Origin: Alphaproteobacteria bacterium
Lineage (GTDB): Bacteria > Pseudomonadota > Alphaproteobacteria > Rickettsiales > RI-342
DNA: 11,997 nt
Reading direction: 5' to 3'
Assembly (NCBI GenBank): GCA_020851915.1
Contig: JADZBT010000091.1
Span: 1-11,997, forward strand
Shown here: positions 1 through 6,583 of the stretch, in pieces
How positions within the stretch are numbered: position 1 is the stretch's first letter
Layout: the number at the start of each line of letters is the position of its first letter
Notes under the pieces: model-generated
Seen by the model: the letters and a program-made list of their open reading frames with translations, nothing else
The model's database searches: none
Told to the model about the DNA's origin: nothing
Program-made: the position numbers and the translations under genes

Positions 1-48
1 GGGAAGAAGCTCCTTCTCCCATAGGGAGAAGGCGGGGGATGAGGGGCC
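1..48. repeat. GC-rich palindromic repeat, unit A (may be cut by window edge)
   Basis: A perfect hairpin, CCTTCTCCC (12-20), loop ATA, GGGAGAAGG (24-32), is followed by a G-rich tail ending in TGAGGGGCC (40-48). The same layout, with near-identical wording, occurs at 1230-1265, and a diverged form at 11331-11426. It sits about 20 nt downstream of the resB stop codon. With the copy at 1183-1265 it brackets resB as a direct repeat. Repeats of this kind, interspersed and recognisable in translation as PHPxPLPxGEG-like peptides, are widespread in proteobacterial genomes. Whether this copy has a partner half to its left cannot be seen. Confidence 0.75.
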
Positions 49-67
49 TGATGGTGCGATGGGTGCA

Positions 68-1192
68 TCATTCCCTCCCCCGCGCGACCAGCAGCGGCAG
101 GCGCTGTGCCAGATGGATCAGCAGGCCGATGCACATGATGATGCTAGAGATGTAGGGGAACAAGCGCCCGGCATTGTTCACTACCGCAAGTACGGTGGAT
201 ACCGCACCGTCCTGCGCGATGAAGGAGGACTGGTAGAAGGTGTAGCCCTTGTAGCGCAGCGGCGCGTTCATCTCGATGCGGCTCTTCCAGTGGAGCGCGC
301 CGTCGGTGAGTTCCACGTCGGAATGGTAGCTTCTGGGCGTATCCGTGCCGGGATAGGTGGTGCGCTCGAAACGCACCAGCCGCAGCGTAAACGGCAGCGC
401 GGTACGTGCGGGACGCAGCGCCACGAGGTAGCGCCCGTCGCCGGTATCGATATGCTGCGCCACCGGCATGTCCTTGAAGACGCCGTAGTCGCCGTCGGCA
501 TCATCGCCCGCGCCCGATAGGGTGAAAAGCAGGGCGGAGAGATTGGCCTCGGCCTCTTTCGCGGGCGGGGCTTCGGTGAGCGCCACCATCTTGTGCATGC
601 CGTGGGCGTTGCCTTCCAGTGGCGTGGGGCGCGGAGAGAGGGAGGCGTTGCGGTAGAAAGCCCCCACCGTAATCGAGAAGGGAAGCTCCGGTGCGGTGAG
701 CGACGCGCCTTCGCGCAGCGTGGATTCGTCGAATACGGCGACGTCCTGATAGAGGCCCTTGCCGGTTTCTTTGGAAAGCGCCAGCTCCACCCGGTAGTAA
801 TCCGCGATGAAGGCGCTCTCGCCGCCCTCGGGGATGACCAAGTGGCCCTCGTAGCTGAACAGCGCGGTGATGAAGCCGCCCACGAGCAACAGCAGCGCGC
901 CGGCATGCAGGGTGAGCGTGCCCAGCTTGTGCATGCGCCATGGTTCGCGCGCGAGCTTGATGAGCAGGCCCAACGCCACCAGCACCAGCACGGACGCGCC
1001 GCCGGGCAGGGGGATGAATCCGCCCGCCCAGAAGATCGCGGAAGAGAAGAATAGTTTCTGCGCCTGGTAGAGGCCGATATATTTCTGCGCCACCGTGCCG
1101 GTGGTGAGCAGCACCATCAGCCACAGCAGTAGATAGAAGAACAGCCGGGTGCTGGAGAGGAAGTCGAGCAGCGGAGAGAGCAGGCCCCTCAT
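68..1192 (-). CDS. ResB-like cytochrome c biogenesis membrane protein (System II)
   Basis: This is an inner-membrane protein of the ResB/Ccs1 family, which with CcsA/ResC delivers heme to apocytochrome c on the outer face of the membrane. From the chosen start it has 374 residues. Hydrophobic segments lie at about 17-34, 67-81, 91-112 and near the C-terminus. A long extracytoplasmic region lies between the third and fourth, and ends in the family-typical YKGYTFYQSSF just before the last membrane segment. The open frame extends to 1288, but the extra 32 residues (containing PHPDPLPMGEGEE) are translated repeat, so I start at ATG 1192. Its purine-rich GGGGAGAAGG ribosome site lies within the repeat; ATG 1210 is an alternative. 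It is short for ResB, many members being 450 residues or more. It lies downstream of rsmI-yraN on the same strand. A ccsA partner would be expected to the left of the window. The family call is fairly sure; that it works in cytochrome c maturation is inferred. Confidence 0.82.
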   Translation of the reverse strand: MRGLLSPLLDFLSSTRLFFYLLLWLMVLLTTGTVAQKYIGLYQAQKLFFSSAIFWAGGFIPLPGGASVLVLVALGLLIKLAREPWRMHKLGTLTLHAGALLLLVGGFITALFSYEGHLVIPEGGESAFIADYYRVELALSKETGKGLYQDVAVFDESTLREGASLTAPELPFSITVGAFYRNASLSPRPTPLEGNAHGMHKMVALTEAPPAKEAEANLSALLFTLSGAGDDADGDYGVFKDMPVAQHIDTGDGRYLVALRPARTALPFTLRLVRFERTTYPGTDTPRSYHSDVELTDGALHWKSRIEMNAPLRYKGYTFYQSSFIAQDGAVSTVLAVVNNAGRLFPYISSIIMCIGLLIHLAQRLPLLVARGRE

Positions 1193-1265
1193 CCCTCGCC
1201 TTCTCCCCATGGTCGAAGGGGGCTCTTCTCCCTCTCCCATAGGGAGAGGGTCGGGGTGAGGGGCC
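1183..1265. repeat. GC-rich palindromic repeat, copy B (two inverted units)
   Basis: Perfect terminal inverted repeats GGCCCCTCA (1183-1191) and TGAGGGGCC (1257-1265) enclose a perfect hairpin, CCCTCTCCC (1230-1238), loop ATA, GGGAGAGGG (1242-1250). They also enclose a degenerate second hairpin around 1199-1222. It reads as two units of the repeat seen at 1-48, joined back to back with their tails pointing outward. The element fills most of the 97-nt gap between yraN and resB. On the minus strand it supplies the ribosome site and ATG of resB. In one frame it translates to LTPTLSLWERE, a peptide often seen in over-called bacterial ORFs, which marks it as an interspersed repeat. Confidence 0.85.
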
Positions 1266-1289
1266 CGCTGCGGCGATTCGGCGACCAAA

Positions 1290-1670
1290 TTACTCTACCC
1301 CCCACGCATTCTCGATATGCGCCGGGAATTCGCCCGGCGACACCAGCACCGCGTCGAAGCGCGGCGAGAGTTTGGTATAGCGCGGATGCTTCTGCATGAA
1401 GGCCGCTGCGGCGCGGGTGAGGCGCTCGCGCTGGCGCGGCTGGATGGATTCCGCCGCCGCGCGCTGGGTGACGCGCGCCTTGACCTCGACGAATACGAGG
1501 GTCGTGCCGCGCTGTACGATAAGATCCACTTCGCCCGCCTGCGTGCGCTCGCGCCAGGCGATGGGGCGGTAGCCTTTGAGCATCAGCAACCCCGCCGCCA
1601 TCCATTCGGCGATGAGGCCGAGGAAATAGGAGCGGCGCTTGCGTTCCTGCGATGCGGTGCGTTCGGTCAT
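1290..1670 (-). CDS. yraN: YraN (UPF0102) family nuclease-fold protein
   Basis: A 126-residue protein, normal length for the UPF0102/YraN family. That family has a PD-(D/E)xK nuclease-like fold and no settled function. The signature core is visible: AGEVDLI at 46-51 and VFVEVKAR at 59-66, which place an acidic residue at Asp49 and the E-x-K pair at Glu62/Lys64. The basic N-terminus (QERKRRSYFLGLIAEWMA) is also typical. Its ATG overlaps the TGA of rsmI by 4 nt (ATGA, 1667-1670), so translation is probably coupled. In E. coli yraN sits beside lpoA (yraM) and rsmI (yraL); here it follows rsmI directly and lpoA diverges. The family assignment is secure, the biochemical role is not. Confidence 0.93.
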   Translation of the reverse strand: MTERTASQERKRRSYFLGLIAEWMAAGLLMLKGYRPIAWRERTQAGEVDLIVQRGTTLVFVEVKARVTQRAAAESIQPRQRERLTRAAAAFMQKHPRYTKLSPRFDAVLVSPGEFPAHIENAWGVE

Positions 1671-2560
1671 GCGCCGGGACTTTCGGATTTGAGTGCCAGC
1701 GCGCGCGCGTAGACCTCTTTTTTGGGCATCCCGCTACGCGCGGCCACCAGCGTTGCGGCATCCTTCACGCTCATCTGGGGCAGTGCCTCGCGCAGCGCCA
1801 TTTCCAGCGCGGCATCGTCCCATGCGCTGTGGTTTTTGTCCGGAGGCGCCACGACCAGCACCACCTCGCCCTTGGGGGTATCGGCCTGTGCGTAATGGTC
1901 GGCGAGTTCGTGCAATGTGCCGCGCCGCCATTCCTCGAAGCGCTTGGTGAGTTCGCGTGCGACCGTGCAGGCGCGATCGCCGCCCAGCAGCTCGGCCATG
2001 TCAGCGAGCGTTTCCGACAGGCGGCGCGGGGATTCGTAGAACACCAGCGTGGCCGCGATGCTGGACAGTTCGGAGAGTTCGGTGCGGCGCGCGGAGGATT
2101 TGGGCGGGAGGAAGCCTGCGAACAACACCCGGTCGGTGGCGAGTCCTGCGCCCATCAGCGCCGTGGTGAGCGCCGACGCGCCGGGGATGGGCGTGACCGC
2201 ATGCCCGGCGGCCACGAGGTCGCGCACCAGCACGAAGCCGGGATCCGAGAGCAGCGGCGTGCCGGCGTCCGATACCAGCGCCACGGCCTTGCCGGATGCG
2301 ATCTCGGCGGCGATCTTTGCGCCCGCGCGCTCGGTGTTGTGGTCGTGGTAAGAGAAGGTGGGCGTGTGGATGCCGTGATGCACCAGCAGCGTTTTGGTCA
2401 CCCGCGTATCCTCGCAGGCGATGAGCGCCACGGAACGTAGCGTGTCGATGGCGCGCAGCGTCATGTCGCGCAGGTTGCCGATGGGCGTCGCCACCACATA
2501 AAGTCCCGCCGGAAGGGATTCTGTTCCGCCATTATCCATTTGCTTATTCGCACCCGGCAT
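1667..2560 (-). CDS. rsmI: 16S rRNA (cytidine(1402)-2'-O)-methyltransferase RsmI
   Basis: RsmI uses S-adenosylmethionine to 2'-O-methylate C1402 in the decoding centre of 16S rRNA. The tetrapyrrole-methylase fold is clear, with motifs in order: VATPIGNL near the N-terminus, CEDTR, SDAGTPLLSDPG, PIPGASALTTAL, FYESPRR, and the family tail ARELTKRFEE. From ATG 2560 the protein has 297 residues. The frame also has ATG codons at 2584 and 2539. None has a good ribosome site; 2560 has GAGG about 13 nt upstream, and its N-terminal length fits the family best. The divergent lpoA-like gene begins at 2609, so the promoters of the two genes must overlap one another or lie inside coding sequence. The gene heads a minus-strand group with yraN and probably resB. 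Confidence 0.93.
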   Translation of the reverse strand: MPGANKQMDNGGTESLPAGLYVVATPIGNLRDMTLRAIDTLRSVALIACEDTRVTKTLLVHHGIHTPTFSYHDHNTERAGAKIAAEIASGKAVALVSDAGTPLLSDPGFVLVRDLVAAGHAVTPIPGASALTTALMGAGLATDRVLFAGFLPPKSSARRTELSELSSIAATLVFYESPRRLSETLADMAELLGGDRACTVARELTKRFEEWRRGTLHELADHYAQADTPKGEVVLVVAPPDKNHSAWDDAALEMALREALPQMSVKDAATLVAARSGMPKKEVYARALALKSESPGA

Positions 2561-2608
2561 TTTATCTTCGAGGCCTCTTCTCATTCAGGCTGGGAATAGT
2601 AACCAAAA

Positions 2609-3988
2609 ATGACCAATTTGCACCCGTTTTTCCTTCGCGCCGTTTCCATGCTTCTGCTGACCACACTCGCGGCATGCGGTGGGACGCCCGAGGAGCCTCC
2701 CAGCGCCGAGCGCCGCCCGCCCGCCGCTGCCGCCGGGGACATGCCGAGGCTGAAGATGCCGCCGCGCCATGCCATGCCGAAAGAGCGCCACCTTGCCTCC
2801 CCGACCGCGCCCGCGACGCGCGGACAGGCCGCCGTTGCGCCGGAGGCCGCGCCAGCCTCTCCTCCTGCCTATCGCAAGGTGAAGGTCGCGCTGCTCGTGC
2901 CGCAGACGGGAAACTCCGCAGATCTCGGCCGCGCCATGCTCGATGCGGCGCAACTGGCGCTCTACGATAAATACGCCTCACTGAATCCGGCACAGAAGCA
3001 AGCGGCCGACGTCATCCTACTGCCCAAGGATACGCGCGCGACCGCCAGCGAGGCCGCTGATGCCGCACGGCAGGCCATCGACGAAGGTGCGGATCTCATC
3101 CTCGGGCCGGTATTCAGCACGGCGCTCGCCGCTGTGGCCCCGCTCGCCCGCGAGAAGCAGGTCGAGGTGATCTCTTTCTCCAACGACAAGACCTCCGCCG
3201 GGGACGGCGTGTTCGTCATGGGCTTCACGCCCGAGGACCAGGTGGATCGCATCCTGCGCTACGCAGCGCGGCAGGGCGCGCACCGCTTCGCAGCGCTCCT
3301 GCCCAGCGATGCCTACGGCACGGCGGTTGCGCGCGCCGTGCAGAAATCCGTGGCGGATATAGGGGGCGAGGTGGCAGGCGTGGGATATTATTCCCCTAAT
3401 GCGCCGGAGCTGTATGCCGAGATACGCGCACTGTTCGGTATCACCGATGCGCCCAGCGCGGCCGCCAAGGGCGATGGCGCATGGCAATCGACCGATCCGA
3501 ACCGCTCCGCCGCGCCGCGCACATTCGACGCAGTGCTGATCCCCGAGGGCGGCGCGCGGCTGCAGGCGGTGGCCGAGGCCTTCGCCGCCTACGGCATCGA
3601 CCCGCATGAGGTGATGGTGCTGGGCAGCGGCCAGTGGGACGACCGCGCCAACCCGCCGCCTGCAGCACTCAGCGGCGCGTGGTTCGTGAGTGCCGCCCCC
3701 GCGCAGCGCGACGTGTTCACCCGCCATTTCGAGAAGAGTTACGGCTATAAGCCACCGCGACTGGCGAGTCTTGCCTATGATGCGATGGCGCTGGCCTCGA
3801 CGCTTGCCTTCGATCCGGCGGGCCGATCCTTCAGCCCCGAGACACTCACCGACCCGTCCGGCTTCAACGGGCCGGTGGACGGCATCTTCCGCTTCACGCC
3901 CGACGGGCAGTGCCAGCGCGGATTGGCCGTCATCGAGTTCTCCCCACAGGGATTCTCAGTCATCGATCCGCCTGCGGAATATTTTTGA
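2609..3988 (+). CDS. LpoA/LppC-family outer-membrane lipoprotein (penicillin-binding protein activator)
   Basis: A predicted lipoprotein of 459 residues. Arg10 and a hydrophobic stretch (12-21) lead to a lipobox, Leu20-Ala-Ala-Cys23, with Cys23 as the lipidated residue. Residues 24-88 are a Pro/Ala-rich linker. From about 89 (RKVKVALLVPQTG) a type-I periplasmic-binding-protein fold follows, with LILGPVFS, VISFSND and FVMGFTPEDQ resembling the LppC domain of LpoA. In E. coli LpoA activates the peptidoglycan synthase PBP1a and has an extra N-terminal helical-repeat domain. That domain is absent here, as in shorter alphaproteobacterial relatives. Divergence from rsmI and nearness to yraN match the E. 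coli yraL-yraM-yraN neighbourhood, which supports the call. I start at ATG 2609 because the later ATG at 2648 would remove the charged N-region. Activation of a PBP is inferred from family. Confidence 0.88.
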   Translation: MTNLHPFFLRAVSMLLLTTLAACGGTPEEPPSAERRPPAAAAGDMPRLKMPPRHAMPKERHLASPTAPATRGQAAVAPEAAPASPPAYRKVKVALLVPQTGNSADLGRAMLDAAQLALYDKYASLNPAQKQAADVILLPKDTRATASEAADAARQAIDEGADLILGPVFSTALAAVAPLAREKQVEVISFSNDKTSAGDGVFVMGFTPEDQVDRILRYAARQGAHRFAALLPSDAYGTAVARAVQKSVADIGGEVAGVGYYSPNAPELYAEIRALFGITDAPSAAAKGDGAWQSTDPNRSAAPRTFDAVLIPEGGARLQAVAEAFAAYGIDPHEVMVLGSGQWDDRANPPPAALSGAWFVSAAPAQRDVFTRHFEKSYGYKPPRLASLAYDAMALASTLAFDPAGRSFSPETLTDPSGFNGPVDGIFRFTPDGQCQRGLAVIEFSPQGFSVIDPPAEYF

Positions 3989-4108
3989 AATATAGGGATT
4001 ATTTTGTTATGGGCGATAAATAGCCCTAATTGAACAAAACCTTAACGATTCTGGCCTATCCTCTAACCGAGAACCAACCGATAACCTTGGCAACGGGAGA
4101 GGTGATGT
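3989..4108 (+). promoter_or_regulatory. AT-richer leader upstream of the ankyrin gene
   Basis: This 120-nt gap is visibly richer in A and T than its surroundings. It should hold the promoter of the ankyrin gene, and possibly the end of the lpoA transcript. I see TTGAAA at 3985-3990 and TTGAAC at 4030-4035 as possible -35 hexamers, but neither has a convincing -10 hexamer at 16-18 nt. A short inverted repeat, GGGC (4011-4014) and GCCC (4023-4026), has no following T-run, so I do not call a terminator. Confidence 0.25.
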
Positions 4109-4984
4109 ATGAGTTATGTGGCCCCTATGGACGCGCTTCAGGAGGCGGCGTTCAACGGCAATGTTGCCTATCTTAAAGAGGCGATGGCCTCACCGGAGTT
4201 CAATCCCAATCACTGCGGCGAGAATGGATATTCCATTCTGGGGCTGGCACTGGAACATCCGGAATTCGTCGCGTTACTGCTCTCGCGTGCCGATATTAAC
4301 CCCAATATCGCAATGAACACCCGGAAGTCGATAACGGCCATGAGCGTGCTGGACGAAGCTATCATGGGAGGCGCTCCCGGGGGAGTAGAGCGCAACTGGC
4401 GGGAATACCAGAAATCCGGCGACTTGCTGATGGCCCATCCTGCTATCCATCTGGAGGCAAAGAATCAAATGGGATTCACACCGCTGCATATGGCGGCGAT
4501 GAGCGGTAATCTGCACGCTGCGGAATCGCTGAAGTCGCATGGTGCGAACGTCATGGCGATGGATAATGACGGCCATACTCCGGGCGACATCGCCGGTTTT
4601 TCTAAGACCAGCAGCAATTACAAACGTACCGCCGGGCTGAGTGAGGCTATGGGCGCGCTGCTCCCGCTCTCGCCCGAGAACGAGAAGCGCATTTTTACAA
4701 AAAAGGCCCGGGGCGAGGTGGCGGGGATATTGGATACGATCGCGCCCGGCGCGACCCTCCGTGCTCATGGCAAGGACTTCCAGATAGAATTGCCCTTCGG
4801 CAACCGGTCGCTGGGCGCGCGCGAGCAGCAGGCGCATGGCGTGGCGGATATTCTGAAGGGCCTGTTCCGTGTCGAGCAGGTGTATGCGAACAAGGGCGTG
4901 GTGTCCATCCCTCATCCCCATGGCGTGCTGAAGGAAGTGCTGGAAGCCGAAATGGCCAGCAGAAGCGCTGCTGCGGGACGCTAG
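4109..4984 (+). CDS. Ankyrin-repeat protein with unrecognised C-terminal domain
   Basis: A 291-residue protein without signal peptide or membrane segment, so probably cytoplasmic unless exported by a dedicated system. Ankyrin-type repeats occupy about residues 9-165. A first repeat is at 9-37 and a degenerate one at 40-70. A long one at 76-118 is interrupted by a Gly-rich insertion. A canonical one at 121-152 carries GFTPLHMAAMSGNLHAAE. A partial one starts at DGHTPGDIA. Residues 190-291 are not ankyrin: a helix rich in Lys, a strand-like GKDFQIELPFG, then a helix and VVSIPHPHG. I do not recognise this part. The start has a good ribosome site, GGGAGAGG at 4095-4102. The gene stands alone, converging on hemW with a shared CTAG at the stops. 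Ankyrin proteins bind other proteins; the partner is unknown. An effector role is possible but has no direct support here. Confidence 0.85.
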   Translation: MSYVAPMDALQEAAFNGNVAYLKEAMASPEFNPNHCGENGYSILGLALEHPEFVALLLSRADINPNIAMNTRKSITAMSVLDEAIMGGAPGGVERNWREYQKSGDLLMAHPAIHLEAKNQMGFTPLHMAAMSGNLHAAESLKSHGANVMAMDNDGHTPGDIAGFSKTSSNYKRTAGLSEAMGALLPLSPENEKRIFTKKARGEVAGILDTIAPGATLRAHGKDFQIELPFGNRSLGAREQQAHGVADILKGLFRVEQVYANKGVVSIPHPHGVLKEVLEAEMASRSAAAGR

Positions 4985-6144
4985 CCGCTCACCAACTCCC
5001 CGATCACCGTGTTGAGCACCAGCATGCCTTTCGGCGTGGCGCGCAGGCGCGCGTCATCCAGTGTGATGAAGCCTGCATTCGTGAGCGATGCGAGTTTTGC
5101 GGGGTCGAGTGCGCCGGGAAACTCCTGACCGGTCTTTTGCCTGAAGGCAGCGCGGGAGATGCCCTCGCGCAGGCGCAGACCCATCAGCAATAATTCTTCC
5201 AGCCGCTCCTGCGGCGTGAGGGTAAGACGTTCCTCGGTAGCATGCCCCAGCGATTCGACGGCGGAGAGCCAGCGTTCCGGGCTTTTGCGGGTGTGCCAGG
5301 CGATGCGGCCTTCGGGAAGGGTAAGACGTCCGTGCGCGCCGGGGCCGATGCCCACATAATCGTCGCCCTGCCAGTAGGCGAGGTTGTGGCGGCACTCCTG
5401 GCCGGGGCGGGCGTGGTTGGATACCTCGTAGGCGGGGATGCCCGCTGATTCCATGATGTGTTGCGTGAGGGTGAACAATTCCTCCGAGGTCACCTCGTCG
5501 GGCAGGGTGAAGAGGCGCTTGCGGTAGGCGGTGTCGAAGGCGGTGTTGGGCTCGATGGTGAGCTGGTAGAGCGAGAGATGCCCATCGGCGCGGGTGAGCG
5601 CCTCGCGCAGCTCGGCTTCCCATGCGGCGGGCGTCTGGCCGGGGCGCGCATAGATGAGATCGAACGAAGTGCGCGGGAATAGTGCTTGCGCGACATCAAA
5701 GGCAGCGAGTGCTTCGCTGACGCTATGGTGACGGCCGAGGAATTGCAGGTCGGCGTCGCGTAAGGACTGGATGCCCATCGATATGCGGGTGACGCCCGCT
5801 GCGCGAAAATCTGCCAGCCGCGCGGCTTCCACGGAGGTGGGGTTGGCTTCAAGCGTGATCTCGGTGGCGGCGGTGATGCCCCAGAGGTCGTTGGCGCGTT
5901 CGAGCAGAGCAGCGACGGTGGCGGGCTCCATCAGCGAGGGCGTGCCGCCGCCGAAGAAAATGCTCACGAGCGGCTGCTTTGGTGCTTCCTGCGCCCAGTA
6001 TTCCATCTCGCGCAGCAGGGCATCACGCCAGTGCGTGTGGTCGATGCGGTCGCGCACATGGCTGTTGAAATCGCAATAGGGGCATTTCGACAGGCAGAAG
6101 GGCCAATGGATGTACAGGGAGAGCGGAACGGTCGCCTCAGGCAT
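4981..6144 (-). CDS. hemW: HemW, radical-SAM heme chaperone
   Basis: 387 residues, normal for HemW, the protein long misannotated as oxygen-independent coproporphyrinogen III oxidase. The radical-SAM cluster motif is CxxxCxxC at Cys17, Cys21 and Cys24 (FCLSKCPYCDF). It is followed by GGGTPS (65-70) and LEANPTS (98-104). The HemW-specific HNLAYW motif (253-258), tied to heme binding, and GIGPGAHG (265-272) are present, which favours a heme chaperone over a true HemN. It is last in the rph-rdgB-GNAT-hemW group. Its ATG lies 8 nt inside the end of the acetyltransferase gene, so expression is likely coupled. Its TAG is shared in antiparallel with the stop of the ankyrin gene (CTAG, 4981-4984), leaving no room for a terminator between them. 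Confidence 0.95.
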   Translation of the reverse strand: MPEATVPLSLYIHWPFCLSKCPYCDFNSHVRDRIDHTHWRDALLREMEYWAQEAPKQPLVSIFFGGGTPSLMEPATVAALLERANDLWGITAATEITLEANPTSVEAARLADFRAAGVTRISMGIQSLRDADLQFLGRHHSVSEALAAFDVAQALFPRTSFDLIYARPGQTPAAWEAELREALTRADGHLSLYQLTIEPNTAFDTAYRKRLFTLPDEVTSEELFTLTQHIMESAGIPAYEVSNHARPGQECRHNLAYWQGDDYVGIGPGAHGRLTLPEGRIAWHTRKSPERWLSAVESLGHATEERLTLTPQERLEELLLMGLRLREGISRAAFRQKTGQEFPGALDPAKLASLTNAGFITLDDARLRATPKGMLVLNTVIGELVSG

Positions 6145-6583
6145 ACATCATCACATGGGGGATATTGGCGTCGAGATAGACGGGCGCGTCGGGCGGCGCG
6201 GAGAATCCCAGCGATTCGTAGAAGCCCCGGCTGCGTACCTGCGAAGAGAGCATGAAACGGGTCACGCCCTGCGCGCGGAGGTAATCCATCATCGTTTCCA
6301 TCAATGCGCGCCCGAGGCCCTGCCCGCGATATTCCTGAAGCGTGGCGATGCGTTCGAGTTTGCCGATATTGTCTTCTACAATACGCACGCGGCCAGTGGC
6401 GGCGGGTGTGCCGTCGACCTTTATCAGGAAATGGGTGGCGTCGGATTCGAACTCGTCCAGCTCTTCCGCGAGCGGAACCTGCTGCTCTTCGACGAATACG
6501 CGCAGGCGGATGGCCGTCGCATCCGCGAAGGCGGGCGCGTCGGAACGGAAGACGGCGACGGTCACGCTGCGTTGCGGAGGCAT
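6137..6583 (-). CDS. GNAT-family N-acetyltransferase
   Basis: A 148-residue GCN5-related acetyltransferase. Residues 24-36 carry AIRLRVFVEEQQV, the opening of a common small GNAT subfamily. The acetyl-CoA pyrophosphate loop is YRGQGLGRAL (85-94), and FYESLGF (121-127) is the usual C-terminal motif. The substrate is unknown. The open frame runs up to 6790, but that part lies inside rdgB and is not GNAT-like. I chose ATG 6583, which overlaps rdgB by 22 nt. GTG 6565 would give the classic 4-nt GTGA overlap and a 142-residue protein, and is nearly as likely; neither has a clear ribosome site. The gene is wedged between rdgB and hemW, which are adjacent or near in many alphaproteobacteria. Confidence 0.88.
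   Translation of the reverse strand: MPPQRSVTVAVFRSDAPAFADATAIRLRVFVEEQQVPLAEELDEFESDATHFLIKVDGTPAATGRVRIVEDNIGKLERIATLQEYRGQGLGRALMETMMDYLRAQGVTRFMLSSQVRSRGFYESLGFSAPPDAPVYLDANIPHVMMYA

Noticed and set aside
59..520. A plus-strand frame opposite resB
   Set aside because: ResB on the minus strand has coherent membrane segments and family motifs. The plus frame does not.
1193..1288. N-terminal extension of ResB to ATG 1288
   Set aside because: The added residues, with PHPDPLPMGEGEE, are translation of the repeat and break the expected membrane-protein N-terminus.
1189..1761. A 190-residue minus-strand frame over yraN ending in repeat peptide
   Set aside because: It is yraN read in a wrong frame, continued into the palindromic repeat (LTPTLSLWERE), and has no family resemblance.
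1652..2440. A 262-residue plus-strand frame opposite rsmI
   Set aside because: It mirrors a certain rsmI gene and has no recognisable motif or ribosome site.
4077..4084. FliA-type -10 element (ACCGATAA) before the ankyrin gene
   Set aside because: No TAAA-like -35 lies at the required distance upstream.
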